DNA of 64,000 nucleotides from Baaleninema simplex PCC 7105 (lineage in GTDB: Bacteria > Cyanobacteriota > Cyanobacteriia > Cyanobacteriales > Geitlerinemataceae): NCBI RefSeq assembly GCF_000332355.1, contig NZ_KB235958.1, positions 1,719,599 to 1,783,598 on the forward strand. Reading direction: 5' to 3'. Under the pieces are notes generated by a model, which saw nothing but the letters and a program-made list of their open reading frames with translations, made no database searches and was not told where the DNA came from. The position numbers were made by a program, and so were the translations under genes. Shown here one piece after another: positions 15,662-25,055 of this stretch (the stretch's first letter is position 1; each line of letters opens with the position of its first letter).

Positions 15662-17686
15662 ATGAAGCGAAAGACGTTACTTTCCTTGGCGTCCCTCTCT
15701 CTCTTGACTCCCAGTCTCGCACCCCGAGCCGTCGCCACACCCCCGCGAACTCCCGACATTGAAGAAACTTGCGAATTACTGGTGGTTGGTGGTGGGTTAT
15801 CCGGTTCCGCCGCCGCTTACGAAGCTCTCCTCGACGGAAAAACCGTTTGCATGACGGAAATTACCGATTGGGTGGGGGGACAGATTTCCGCTCAAGGAAC
15901 CTCTGCTCTCGACGAACGTGCCACGCAACGGAGTTTGCTGTACTATCCTCGAGGGTATCTGGCGTTACGAACTGCCATTGAAGATCGTTACAACCTTCTC
16001 AATCCGGGGGCTTGTTGGGTCAGCGAGTCCTGTTTCATGCCCTACGACGGTCACGAGTTGCTGTTTGAAATCCTCGAAGATGCCGAAGATGCCGGAGATG
16101 GGACGCTGAAATGGTTTCCCAATACGGTAGTCAAAGATTTGGAGTATAACGCTGAAGGTAACATTATTTCTGCGGCGATCGCCATTCAACACCAACCCGT
16201 CCCCGACGCTCCCCCGATTAATACGTTTCCCCTGTCTGCAACCATCGAAGACGCCTATCGTTACGAAGATTCCGATCGCTTCGAGAAGGCGATCGTTCGG
16301 TTTGTCCCGCAACCGTTAGACAAAGACGAACCGCCGCGAACTTCCCCCAACTGGTACGTCATCGACGCCACAGAAACCGGAGAACTCATCGGCTTAGCGG
16401 ACGTTCCCTATCGCGTGGGAATCGATCCCCGCTCCTATCTCGAACCCTCTTCTTCGAGCGAAACCGGCGATCCCTACTGTACCCAAGGTTTCACCTACAC
16501 CTTCGCGATGGAGGCGACGGAGGAACCCCAAAACCACGAAATGCCGGAATTTTACCCCCAGTACGAACCCTATTACAGCTACGAACTCGATCGCCTGGCG
16601 GACTTCACCCTGGTTTACACCTATCGCCGCATCCACAGCATGAAGCCGAAGGAAGACTTACCGGGGAACGTGCGAGAATACCCGATTTATCCCGGCGACA
16701 TCTCCATGCAAAACTGGACTTGGGGGAACGACTATCGCCCCGGAACCGCCGAGGACAACTTGATTTACACCCGCAACCAACTCGCGGAAACCGGACAACT
16801 CGAACCCGGCGGATGGCTGGGGGGACTGCGAACGGAGACACTGCGGCGAGGTGAAGAAAATGCGATCGGTTACTTTTATTGGTTGGTTCGCGGAACCACC
16901 GATTCCCAATTAGGAGACGGCGTCAAAGAACCCCACCCCAACCACCGCTACCTCAGTGGGTTCGACTCGCCGATGGGAACCGCTCACGGTTTGTCGAAGT
17001 ATCCTTATATGCGGGAAGGACGGCGGATTGTGGGTCGTCCCGACTGGACGCATCGCGACGGGTTTACCGTGTGGGAAGTGGACATTTCCCAAGCGGATTT
17101 TCGTGAGGATTTCTACCGCATTAATTTACTTCCCGAGGAATTTCGCCAATTGTGGGCGGTGTTATCGGGGTTAGAGGCGACGGCGGTAGCTACACGGGAG
17201 ATTCCGCCAGAAGAAGCCGAACGGCGAATGCGATCGACCCTGTTTCCCGATACGGTGGGAATCGGACATTATGCGATCGACTTTCACCCTTGCATGGCGT
17301 TGAGTCCCCCAGAAGCCCCTGGAAATTACGAGCGTCCGGGGGAACGGCGAGGTGCAGGACGGGCGTTTCCGTTTCAAATTCCCCTGCGATCGACCATTCC
17401 GCAGAAGTTAGACAACCTTTTAGTCGCCGGAAAAAGCATCGCCACGAGTCACATTGCAGCGGCGGCGTACCGAGTTCATTCGTTTGAATGGTCGGCTGGG
17501 GCTGCGGTGGGAACCACAGCGGCCTTTGCGTTAGAAAACGACATTGCACCTTACGAGTTGGTGGACGATTTGCCTTATCCCGAACCGCAGTTAGAGGCGT
17601 TGCAACGACGGTTGACGGATAATGGAAATCCGGTCGTGTTCCCCAATACGTCGATTTTTAACAATACTTGGGATAACTGGGATTAG
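15662..17686 (+). CDS. Secreted FAD-dependent oxidoreductase (FAD_oxidored family)
   Basis: About 674 residues from ATG 15662. The frame is open from 15560, but this start gives a clean signal peptide (MKRKTLLSLASLSLLTPSLA, cleavage near AVA-TPP). The dinucleotide-binding motif VVGGGLSGSAAAYEALL lies near residues 37-53, followed by TEITDWVGGQISAQG, the flavin-binding continuation of the pfam12831 family. The C-terminal segment LLVAGKSIATSHIAAAAYR contacts FAD in such proteins. The protein is presumably periplasmic or extracellular, with unknown substrate. Related proteins are annotated from polysaccharide or aromatic metabolism. A strong terminator follows the gene. Confidence 0.85.
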   Translation: MKRKTLLSLASLSLLTPSLAPRAVATPPRTPDIEETCELLVVGGGLSGSAAAYEALLDGKTVCMTEITDWVGGQISAQGTSALDERATQRSLLYYPRGYLALRTAIEDRYNLLNPGACWVSESCFMPYDGHELLFEILEDAEDAGDGTLKWFPNTVVKDLEYNAEGNIISAAIAIQHQPVPDAPPINTFPLSATIEDAYRYEDSDRFEKAIVRFVPQPLDKDEPPRTSPNWYVIDATETGELIGLADVPYRVGIDPRSYLEPSSSSETGDPYCTQGFTYTFAMEATEEPQNHEMPEFYPQYEPYYSYELDRLADFTLVYTYRRIHSMKPKEDLPGNVREYPIYPGDISMQNWTWGNDYRPGTAEDNLIYTRNQLAETGQLEPGGWLGGLRTETLRRGEENAIGYFYWLVRGTTDSQLGDGVKEPHPNHRYLSGFDSPMGTAHGLSKYPYMREGRRIVGRPDWTHRDGFTVWEVDISQADFREDFYRINLLPEEFRQLWAVLSGLEATAVATREIPPEEAERRMRSTLFPDTVGIGHYAIDFHPCMALSPPEAPGNYERPGERRGAGRAFPFQIPLRSTIPQKLDNLLVAGKSIATSHIAAAAYRVHSFEWSAGAAVGTTAAFALENDIAPYELVDDLPYPEPQLEALQRRLTDNGNPVVFPNTSIFNNTWDNWD

Positions 17687-17705
17687 TTGTCAGATTTGTA
17701 ACCTT

Positions 17706-17740
17706 CTCCCCAATCTCTTTCTAGATAAGAGGTTGGGGAG
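17706..17740 (+). terminator. Strong hairpin after the FAD oxidoreductase gene
   Basis: CTCCCCAATCTCT (17706-17718) and AGAGGTTGGGGAG (17728-17740) form a 13-bp stem with one G-T pair. There is no long T run, but its position 20 bp after the stop codon suggests a terminator. Confidence 0.6.
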
Positions 17741-17787
17741 ATATGACGGTTAACGATAATGTGAAAAGCAGCGTCATACTAATTCTA

Positions 17788-17816
17788 TTGCATTATGAAT
17801 TTCCGCAAGTTATAAT
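17788..17816 (+). promoter_or_regulatory. Sigma70-type promoter of the Septu-like operon
   Basis: TTGCAT (17788-17793), a 17-bp spacer and TATAAT (17811-17816) form a near-consensus promoter. Transcription would begin near 17823, upstream of ATG 17852. This rules out the upstream TTG at 17816 as the start codon. Confidence 0.75.
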
Positions 17817-17851
17817 TGAAGATTAACAGCAAAAAATATGATTTAAGTTTT

Positions 17852-19222
17852 ATGAAAATTCAAAATCTCAAAATCACTAACTTTAGAGGCATCCGCGAGC
17901 TAGACTTGGATTTTAGCGATCGCGATTTAGTTGTCTTGGTCGGCGTAAACGGAGTTGGTAAATCGAGTATCTTAGACATTTCTAGAATCCTTTTATCTTA
18001 TTTGGCTGAGCTATTAGGAAAATGGCGTTACTATGTCGAAACATTTAAATACTATGAAGAAACAAAAGAAAGTCTAATGAAAAATAATTTTCATATAGCT
18101 AATATACTGATGTTTAGAAATCAAAAAAAACTTGAATTAACTTCAAAAGAATTACCACAAGTAAGAAATGAAGATATAACGATAAGCGCAGAAGAATCAT
18201 CGATTAGTATTTCTGTGGTTTTCATTTATGAATCTCAAAAGAAAAACATTTTTTGGAAAGTAAAAAATAACAAAAAGAATGAAATTAATGTGCCTGAATA
18301 TCTTGAATATATATATCATGATTTATCTAAAAATAACTTGAATTTTAGCGAAGATAATCTTCCTGTATTAATTTATTATTCAGTCAATCGAGCGATTCCA
18401 AATTCTTTGCTCGATCGCCCAGAAGACTCTGAATCTTTTCTCAGTCAAGTCTATCATCAAGCTTTGACGGGAACTAACGTAGGATTTAAACACTTTTTTC
18501 AATGGTTTAGAATTTTAGAAGACATTGAAAACGAAGAAATTCGCGACAATCCAGAACATCGAGATAAAAAACTCGAAGCAGTTCGTTCGGCAATTTACGA
18601 TTTAGTTCCAGAATTTTCTAACTTAAGAGTACGTCGATCGCCTTTACGGATGACCGTCAACAAAAATAACGAAGAATTAGAAATAAATCAACTATCCGAC
18701 GGCGAAAAGTGCCTAATTGCAATGGTAGGAGATATCGCACGTCGGTTAGCCATTGCAAATTCAAATCTAGCAAATCCACTCGAGGGAACAGGAGTCGTCT
18801 TAATCGACGAAATCGAACTTCACTTACATCCTCAGTGGCAAAAAGATGTCATTCCTTCACTTCGGCGAACCTTCCCAAACTGTCAGTTTATCGTAACGAC
18901 ACATTCGCCGCAAGTTGTGAGTCAAGTTAAACCAGAAAACGTCTATATTTTAGAAAAGAAAGAAGATAACATCGTGGTCAGCCATCCCGAACTCTCCTAT
19001 GGTCGAGAGATCGGTCAAATCGTTGAAGACGTGATGGGAGGCGTTGCCAGACCCTCTGAAGTTCGAGACGAACTGATGCAGCTTTTTCAACTGATTGAAG
19101 AGGGGAATTTAGACGCTGCACGTCAACTTCACGAACAAATATCAGATAAAATAGGAGCGGACGATCCGCAATTAATTAAAGCCAGTGCGTCAATTCGTCG
19201 TCGGGAGATTTTGAATCGGTGA
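17852..19222 (+). CDS. ptuA: PtuA-like AAA/ABC ATPase of a Septu-type defence system
   Basis: About 456 residues. It starts with the SMC/OLD-like N-terminus KIQNLKITNFRGIRELDLDF. Walker A is GVNGVGKSS (31-39). An ABC-type signature LSDGEKCLIAMVGDIARR lies about two thirds along, followed by Walker B GVVLIDEIELHLHPQWQ and the switch segment FIVTTHSPQVVS. PtuA proteins assemble into rings that hold the PtuB nuclease and restrain or release it according to nucleotide state. The next gene is an HNH protein translationally coupled by a GTGA overlap, the standard two-gene Septu layout. The A+T-rich codon use of the central part differs from neighbouring core genes and suggests acquisition by transfer. 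Overcoming lysogenisation defect (OLD) nucleases are excluded because no Toprim domain is present. Confidence 0.85.
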   Translation: MKIQNLKITNFRGIRELDLDFSDRDLVVLVGVNGVGKSSILDISRILLSYLAELLGKWRYYVETFKYYEETKESLMKNNFHIANILMFRNQKKLELTSKELPQVRNEDITISAEESSISISVVFIYESQKKNIFWKVKNNKKNEINVPEYLEYIYHDLSKNNLNFSEDNLPVLIYYSVNRAIPNSLLDRPEDSESFLSQVYHQALTGTNVGFKHFFQWFRILEDIENEEIRDNPEHRDKKLEAVRSAIYDLVPEFSNLRVRRSPLRMTVNKNNEELEINQLSDGEKCLIAMVGDIARRLAIANSNLANPLEGTGVVLIDEIELHLHPQWQKDVIPSLRRTFPNCQFIVTTHSPQVVSQVKPENVYILEKKEDNIVVSHPELSYGREIGQIVEDVMGGVARPSEVRDELMQLFQLIEEGNLDAARQLHEQISDKIGADDPQLIKASASIRRREILNR

Positions 19223-19866
19223 AGTATATCCGCAAAGGAACTGAACCCAAGCGGTTTGAGGAGTGGAAACAGGAAGAAAACGAAGATTGGAAACCGTCGT
19301 ATGACGACAACTTCCAAAATCCAGAAAAGCAAGAAGTTCACGAAGCACTTTTAAAAGAACAGGGTTATATTTGCTGTTACTGCGAACGACGGATCGATCG
19401 CTCTTCGAGTCACATCGAACATTTGATTCCACGAAATCAACGTTACGATTTAGCGTTAGCCTATGACAACCTGTTCGCATCGTGTCAGGGAGAAAGTGAA
19501 ACGCCACCTCCCAAACCCGTTCACTGCGGACATAAGAAAGCGGAATGGTATGATGAAACGTTGATGGTGTCGCCGTTACAGGAAGATTGCGAGACCTTTT
19601 TTCGCTACACGGAAGACGGACAAATTTTAGCATCCCGCGATGTTGAAAAAAACAAAGCCGCAACAACCACAATAGACAAACTCGGACTCGATATTCCCAA
19701 GTTGCGGCGAATGCGTCAAGCCGCGATCGAGGGATTTTTAGGAAATATCGATCGTCTGTTACTTGAAGAAATCGAAACGTTATTGAATGGGCTATCTCAA
19801 TCAAAGCCAGATCAATTTCAAGAGTTTTGTAGTGCGATCGCCTACGTTTTAAAACAGTATTATTAA
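19219..19866 (+). CDS. ptuB: PtuB-like HNH endonuclease (TIGR02646-type) of a Septu system
   Basis: A 215-residue protein starting at GTG 19219, which overlaps the ptuA stop. The HNH/zinc region is clear: ICCYCERRI at 51-59, SHIEHLIPRNQR at 64-75 with the catalytic HIEH, N at 84, C at 89 (FASCQGES) and the second zinc pair HCGHK at 102-106. This arrangement is the hallmark of TIGR02646, the PtuB/retron-associated HNH family. It would cut phage (or host) DNA or tRNA when released or activated by PtuA. No reverse transcriptase or msr/msd is nearby, so this is Septu and not retron-Ec78. It is followed by a bidirectional terminator. Confidence 0.87.
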   Translation: MKYIRKGTEPKRFEEWKQEENEDWKPSYDDNFQNPEKQEVHEALLKEQGYICCYCERRIDRSSSHIEHLIPRNQRYDLALAYDNLFASCQGESETPPPKPVHCGHKKAEWYDETLMVSPLQEDCETFFRYTEDGQILASRDVEKNKAATTTIDKLGLDIPKLRRMRQAAIEGFLGNIDRLLLEEIETLLNGLSQSKPDQFQEFCSAIAYVLKQYY

Positions 19867-19903
19867 TAGAACATTAGCTCTCGAAAGTGATTCGATAAAA
19901 ATA

Positions 19904-19939
19904 ACGAGTTTAGAGCAAAATGTTTGACCCTAAACTCGT
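19904..19939. terminator. Bidirectional hairpin between ptuB and the RTX protein gene
   Basis: ACGAGTTTAG (19904-19913) and CTAAACTCGT (19930-19939) form a perfect 10-bp stem between two convergent genes. A-rich and T-containing flanks make it a plausible terminator for both strands. Confidence 0.65.
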
Positions 19940-19965
19940 GTGAGAATGTAGAAACAACGATCGCC

Positions 19966-22900
19966 CTAAATTGCCATAAAGCTTCCCGAGTCGATCGCGT
20001 CGAGACTGACCCCCTCGAGGGTAGCCAACAACTCGTCAGCCAAAGAGATCGTCACGTCATTACCCTGCTGAACGATCGCCAACTGCTCGAAAGTTATACC
20101 ATCGAACAATCCCAAGCGATCGCCACCACTAAAGTCGGCAATGGTATCGCTGTCGTAACCGACGCGCAAGACGAAAACATCGTCACCTTCTCCTCCCATG
20201 AGGATATCGTTTCCGAGATCGCCCCAGAGCAGATCGCCACCGGAACCGCCAATTAAGGTATCGTTATCTCGACCGCCCCAGAGGACATCGTTTCCGTCGT
20301 TTCCTTGCAGGAGGTCGTCCCCTTGGTTCCCTGCCAGCAAATCGTTTCCGGCATTTCCCTCAATGAAATCGTTGCCGAGATCTCCACGAACGATATCGTT
20401 TCCGTCACCGCCGCGAACGCTGTCGTCGTCTTTCCCCGCTACGAGCAAATCGTCGCCAGCTCCACCCTCGAGGATATCTTTACCTTGATTTCCAGTTAGC
20501 GTATCGTTTCCATCGCCGCCATAGAGGTTGTCGTTCCCGGCTAAACCGACGATGAGATCGTTGCCGTTATAGGCTGAAATGGTTTCTCCATCGTCGCTTC
20601 CCGTGAGTACGTCGTCCGTATCGCTTCCGTCGAGAACGCGATCGGTGGGGTTGGGAGAGGGGAAGGTGCGATCGCTGACATCTCCAGAAGAACCAGAAGA
20701 AGCATCGGAATTGGCATCGTCTGTAACGGGAGACGGAGATGGCGAAGGCGATGGCTCGTCAGTTGGTGTTGCGGCTGTCACTGTAATGGCAACAGTGTCG
20801 GTGTCTGAGAGAGAACCGTCGCTGGCGGTTATCTCTGCACTAGCGTCTCCGGTAAAGTCCGTCGCTGGCGTAAATTCCAGCGTCGATAACGCGGCGTTGA
20901 GGTCGCTGAGACTTCCCGAGAACGTCACCACTGCATCGTCGGTTCCGTCGCCGTCTGAGAAACTGAGTCCCGTGGTTTCGGTGAGAGTTAACGTACCGTT
21001 GTTGGCCGTCAGGGTCACGTCTAAGTCGTCGCCATCGGCATCGAACACTGAGATCCCAGATAGATTGAGAGCGGTATTGACGGACGTTTCTAAAGAATTG
21101 CTCGAAACCGTGTTTTCCGGCGCAACATTAGATGCAGAGGGAGGAACTGGAACCGCTCCCGTACCTTGAATGGCGAAGTCGTAGGGGTTCTCGTCGCTGT
21201 CATCGTTGGCAATGCTGAGCGTGGCAGTGCGAAGTCCTTCTTCGGAGGGGTCGAAGGTGACTTGGAAGGTCGTACTTTCCGAGGCGGCCAGAGAGGCGGC
21301 GGGAAGCAGAGTTACGCTGAAGTCAGAAGCATTAAGGCCGCCGAGACTGACGAGGGGGGAACCACTGAGGGTTAAGGGGGTGTTCCCGAGATTTTCTACC
21401 GTGAAAGTACGCACGACCGTTCCGCCAGAAACGTCGGTGCTGCCAAAATCGGTAAGATCGGCTGCATCGGGGGTCGTGCTGCCGTCAGTGATGACTGTGC
21501 CGTTTCCTGTAATTTCGATTTCGGGTTGTTCAAATTCAAAGGCTCCGATATCGCGAACGAATCCAGCGGCGACTCCCCGTTGGTCGTGGGAGGTGGCATC
21601 GGTTCCCGAGCCATCGATGGCAGGACTCCCCGGTACGAGTGCGTGAGTGAGCGTCTCGCCGCCGTTATCGGCTAAGGTCGCGTCGAGAACGTCGCTCAGG
21701 CTGAGTCCGCTGGTATCGAGGACGAGATCCGATCCCGAGCCAATGCTACCGGAACCGTTGCCGGTGGTGGTTCCGAGGATGTTGTTGTGGTTACCGTTGA
21801 TGTTGTTTCCTGCTACGTCGGGGGCTTCACCACCTCGATCGATATTGCCAGCGATAATGCTGTTGCGGACGGTAAACGGATCGCCGTTACTGAAGATGCC
21901 GCCTCCGTCTCCCTGCCCGTTGGCATCGGCATCAGCAATGTTATTAGTAATAGTCGTATTTTCGATGAGGCCACCATGCCAGCTCCGAATGCCGCCACCG
22001 TCGTAATTATCTGAATTGCCCGAGATTGTTGAGTTACTGATATTAATGGCTTGACGACTGAAGATACCACCACCATGGTTGTTAGAAATGGTGGAATAGT
22101 TAAGGTTGATATATCCATAACTGGAAATGCCACCACCGTCATAGCCAGAATTTCCTGAAACAGTCGAATGGGTAAGGGTAACGTAGTCTCCAGCAATACC
22201 ACCGCCGTTAGAGCTAGAGTTACCCAGAACTGTTGAATGAGTAAGAATAACATCTCGTCCAACAATTCCACCACCATCGTTGTAGCTAGAATTTCTCGAA
22301 ATTGTGGAGTTGCTGAGATCGATATCTCCCCCACTAATACCACCACCACTGAGAAAGGCAAAATTCTCTAAAATCTCAGAGTTGGTGAGAGTGACATCAC
22401 CTTGCCACGTGTAAATCCCACCACCATGATTGCGGGCGGAATTGTCTGAGATTGTGGAATTTGCAACGGTGATAATCCCACTGTTCAGCGGACTCCCATT
22501 GTCCTGTTGCCAAACACCACCGCCGTGGTCGTCACTCGAATTACCTGAGATTGTGGAATCGTTTAGGGTGATAGTTCCTCCGCTCGCAATACCTCCACCG
22601 TTGCCATAGCTAAAGTTATCCGAAACTGTCGAGTTGTCATTGAGGGTGACACTTCCCAAACTCTTAATTCCGCCACCACCCTCACCATCAAATCCACTGG
22701 AGTTATTGGAGATAGTAGAGTTAGTCAGGCTCACAGATCCTTGACTGTAAATGCCACCGACCCACGAGCCAGAATGCCCTGAGACTGTTGAATGGCTGAG
22801 GGTGACGTCGCTACTACTCCAAATCCCACCACCGCTTGAGTTGCTGTAGCTATGTGAGACAACCGAATCAGTTAGGTCAATTTCTCCATAGCTTCCAATC

Positions 22901-24120
22901 CCGCCGATACGATCGCTGATATTGTTCGAGACTTGGGAGTTGTCGCTGAGGCTAACTTTCCAATTGCCCCAAATTCCACCGAATTCCTGGCTGGAATTCC
23001 CTGAAATTGTGGAGTTCGTGAGGCGGACCTCTTTCAAGCTGTAAAGGCCACCTCCCTGTTGGCTGGAATTATCTGAGACGGTAGAGTCAGTGAGGGTGAT
23101 GTTTTCCTGGCTGTACAGTCCGCCGCCCCGGTAATTGCTCGAATTGCCCGAAACTGTGGAGTTATTTGTTAGGTCGATCGCTCCCCGACTGTAAATCCCT
23201 CCTCCTTTATCTTGATTCAATCTCGGGTCTTGCTTGTCAATGGAATTTCCGGAGACTGTGGAGTTATTGAGAGTGACCTTTCCACCACTGTAAATACCAC
23301 CACCACTAAGCTTGCTAGAATTTCCGGAGACTGTAGAGTTGTTGGTTAAGCTGATATCTCCAACATGACTGAAAATGCCCCCACCAGCACCGTCGTAGCT
23401 TATATTTCCTGAAATCTCCGAATTGCTGAGATTAGTACGTCCCAAGCTATTATAAATGCCACCACCATTGCCATAGCCAACGTTGTCGGAAACCCTGGAG
23501 TCGTTGAGAGTGACATCATCCCACTGACTGTAAATACCGCTACCGTCGTAGTAGTTGGTATTACTCGAGACTGTGGAGTTGTCAAGCAAAGTGATATTTC
23601 CGCGACCGTGAATACCCCCACCTTGACCGTAATAGCTGACATTGTCTGAGACGCTGGAGTTGGTGAGAGTAATATTGTCTTCACTGTAAACTCCACCACC
23701 GCTGGAGTCAGCGACATTGTCCGAGACGATCGAGTCGATTAGGTTAAGCTCTCCAGAGCTGTAAATACCTGCACCCCTCTCAGAACCTATCGTTTTTCCT
23801 CCCGTTATCGTCAGACCTTCTATGGTCAAAGGCTTGTAGTATGGGCTGTTGATGACGCGCGATTTGCCATCAGCATCGATCGCCAGGTTCGCCGCTCCCG
23901 GCCCGACGATCGCCAATCCTTCGGTAATCTCTAGTTCTGTACCATTGAGGGTGATGGTTCCCGTCAACCCAGGTTCAAACCGGATTTCGTCAAATCCGTT
24001 TCCCCATTCCGAACCATCGATCGATGTATCCGTGTTGGCCGCTTCGATCGCCTCCCGTAGCGTTACCAATCCATCAGTGGTGGTATTGTCGTCGAGCGAA
24101 TCCACGAAGATAGTCGCCAT
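19966..24120 (-). CDS. Large beta-helix/RTX surface protein with CSLREA-like N-terminus
   Basis: 1384 residues. The N-terminus (ATIFVDSLDDNTTTDGLVTL) resembles the CSLREA domain that starts many secreted beta-helix proteins. Residues about 90-790 are dozens of repeats of the type NSTISGNSS..GGGIYS, a right-handed parallel beta-helix like polymorphic outer-membrane proteins. Then come a choice-of-anchor D segment (TVRTFTVENLGNTPLTLSG-like), a cadherin-like region, a low-complexity TDEPSPSPSPSP linker, and about ten GGDGNDTL-type calcium-binding RTX nonapeptides before the end. RTX proteins are secreted by type I systems through an uncleaved C-terminal signal. It is likely a surface adhesin or sheath protein. 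No type I exporter is in the window. The repeat DNA is itself repetitive and prone to copy-number change. Confidence 0.88.
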   Translation of the reverse strand: MATIFVDSLDDNTTTDGLVTLREAIEAANTDTSIDGSEWGNGFDEIRFEPGLTGTITLNGTELEITEGLAIVGPGAANLAIDADGKSRVINSPYYKPLTIEGLTITGGKTIGSERGAGIYSSGELNLIDSIVSDNVADSSGGGVYSEDNITLTNSSVSDNVSYYGQGGGIHGRGNITLLDNSTVSSNTNYYDGSGIYSQWDDVTLNDSRVSDNVGYGNGGGIYNSLGRTNLSNSEISGNISYDGAGGGIFSHVGDISLTNNSTVSGNSSKLSGGGIYSGGKVTLNNSTVSGNSIDKQDPRLNQDKGGGIYSRGAIDLTNNSTVSGNSSNYRGGGLYSQENITLTDSTVSDNSSQQGGGLYSLKEVRLTNSTISGNSSQEFGGIWGNWKVSLSDNSQVSNNISDRIGGIGSYGEIDLTDSVVSHSYSNSSGGGIWSSSDVTLSHSTVSGHSGSWVGGIYSQGSVSLTNSTISNNSSGFDGEGGGGIKSLGSVTLNDNSTVSDNFSYGNGGGIASGGTITLNDSTISGNSSDDHGGGVWQQDNGSPLNSGIITVANSTISDNSARNHGGGIYTWQGDVTLTNSEILENFAFLSGGGISGGDIDLSNSTISRNSSYNDGGGIVGRDVILTHSTVLGNSSSNGGGIAGDYVTLTHSTVSGNSGYDGGGISSYGYINLNYSTISNNHGGGIFSRQAINISNSTISGNSDNYDGGGIRSWHGGLIENTTITNNIADADANGQGDGGGIFSNGDPFTVRNSIIAGNIDRGGEAPDVAGNNINGNHNNILGTTTGNGSGSIGSGSDLVLDTSGLSLSDVLDATLADNGGETLTHALVPGSPAIDGSGTDATSHDQRGVAAGFVRDIGAFEFEQPEIEITGNGTVITDGSTTPDAADLTDFGSTDVSGGTVVRTFTVENLGNTPLTLSGSPLVSLGGLNASDFSVTLLPAASLAASESTTFQVTFDPSEEGLRTATLSIANDDSDENPYDFAIQGTGAVPVPPSASNVAPENTVSSNSLETSVNTALNLSGISVFDADGDDLDVTLTANNGTLTLTETTGLSFSDGDGTDDAVVTFSGSLSDLNAALSTLEFTPATDFTGDASAEITASDGSLSDTDTVAITVTAATPTDEPSPSPSPSPVTDDANSDASSGSSGDVSDRTFPSPNPTDRVLDGSDTDDVLTGSDDGETISAYNGNDLIVGLAGNDNLYGGDGNDTLTGNQGKDILEGGAGDDLLVAGKDDDSVRGGDGNDIVRGDLGNDFIEGNAGNDLLAGNQGDDLLQGNDGNDVLWGGRDNDTLIGGSGGDLLWGDLGNDILMGGEGDDVFVLRVGYDSDTIADFSGGDRLGLFDGITFEQLAIVQQGNDVTISLADELLATLEGVSLDAIDSGSFMAI

Positions 24121-24412
24121 GTCCTAAGTCCCTTTGGATAATACATATTTCCTGGGATTTCGATTTACTACAACTGGCTTTCAAACAATTCAGAGATTAC
24201 TCTGCTGGGTCTTTAGTCATTATAAAGATAGTTCGCGCAAAATTACTCTTGTTTTTATCACAAATCTTTAAGAAAATTTCAAAGAGATCGATGTTTTTCG
24301 GAGTATTTTCATTCTATGAAAAACTACATAAAATCTGATATTAAAATTTTAAATTCTATGTTAAATTACGCACGACAGTCCAAAATATCACTCTCTCAAA
24401 CTCATTCCAATT
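24121..24412. other. A+T-rich divergent intergenic region
   Basis: This 292-bp spacer separates the minus-strand RTX protein gene and the plus-strand methyltransferase gene, so it must hold promoters for both. It is markedly A+T-rich around 24230-24370. I see no further feature. Confidence 0.5.
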
Positions 24413-24976
24413 ATGAACAAACTCCGCTTGAATCTCGGCTGTGGCTCGAAGCTGTTGTCTGGCTATATCAACGTTGACAAGTTTGGTACACCGGATCTGC
24501 ACTTCGATCTCGAAACCTTTCCCTGGCCTTGGATAGACGACAGTGTTATCGAAATTCAATTGGTTCACGTCCTCGAACATTTAGGGCAACAAACGGACGT
24601 TTATCTCAAAATTATTCAGGAAATGTATCGTGTCTGTGCTGATGGTGCGACGATTAGAATAGTCGTTCCTCATCACCGTCACGATAACTTCGTTCGCGAC
24701 CCCACTCACGTCAGAGTTATTACACCGATGGGATTGATGATGTTCTCTCGTCGTCTCAATCAAGAATGGCAAGCACAAGGGCGATCGAATACACCACTGG
24801 CACTCTATCTCAACGTCGATTTCGAGCTAGTGAAGACGAATTTTGTCGCCAGTCAGCTATGGCGCGATCGCTACCCCGATCGCGTTTCAGATTTACACCT
24901 ACTTTTACGAGAAAGCGCACTTTATAACAATCTCATCGAAGAAGTGGACATGACTTTAAAAGTTATTAAATCTTAG
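24413..24976 (+). CDS. Class I SAM-dependent methyltransferase
   Basis: A 187-residue protein. It begins with the motif I segment LRLNLGCGSKLLSGYINVDK (residues 4-23), in which GCG binds S-adenosylmethionine. DLETFPWPWIDDSVIEIQLV, VHVLEHL and YRVCADGATIRIVVPHH follow, the usual layout of the Methyltransf_11 group associated with sugar and glycan methylation. The C-terminus is short compared with full enzymes. It lies 79 bp before a TIGR03032-TPR-glycosyltransferase gene in the same direction, which suggests a role in surface glycan modification. Confidence 0.83.
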   Translation: MNKLRLNLGCGSKLLSGYINVDKFGTPDLHFDLETFPWPWIDDSVIEIQLVHVLEHLGQQTDVYLKIIQEMYRVCADGATIRIVVPHHRHDNFVRDPTHVRVITPMGLMMFSRRLNQEWQAQGRSNTPLALYLNVDFELVKTNFVASQLWRDRYPDRVSDLHLLLRESALYNNLIEEVDMTLKVIKS

Positions 24977-25055
24977 ATTTAAACCCGGTTTTTTTGAGAA
25001 CGCTGTCCTAAAATAGTGAAATCACTGACAAGTTTCACAAACAAGCACGACGAAC

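Noticed and set aside
17852..19866. Retron-Ec78-type system
   Set aside because: PtuA/PtuB-like genes occur in that retron, but there is no reverse transcriptase or msr/msd sequence in the vicinity.
20198..21646. Several long plus-strand frames opposite the RTX/beta-helix gene
   Set aside because: They are antisense shadows of a repetitive, biased coding sequence and have low-complexity S/P/R or V/S composition.
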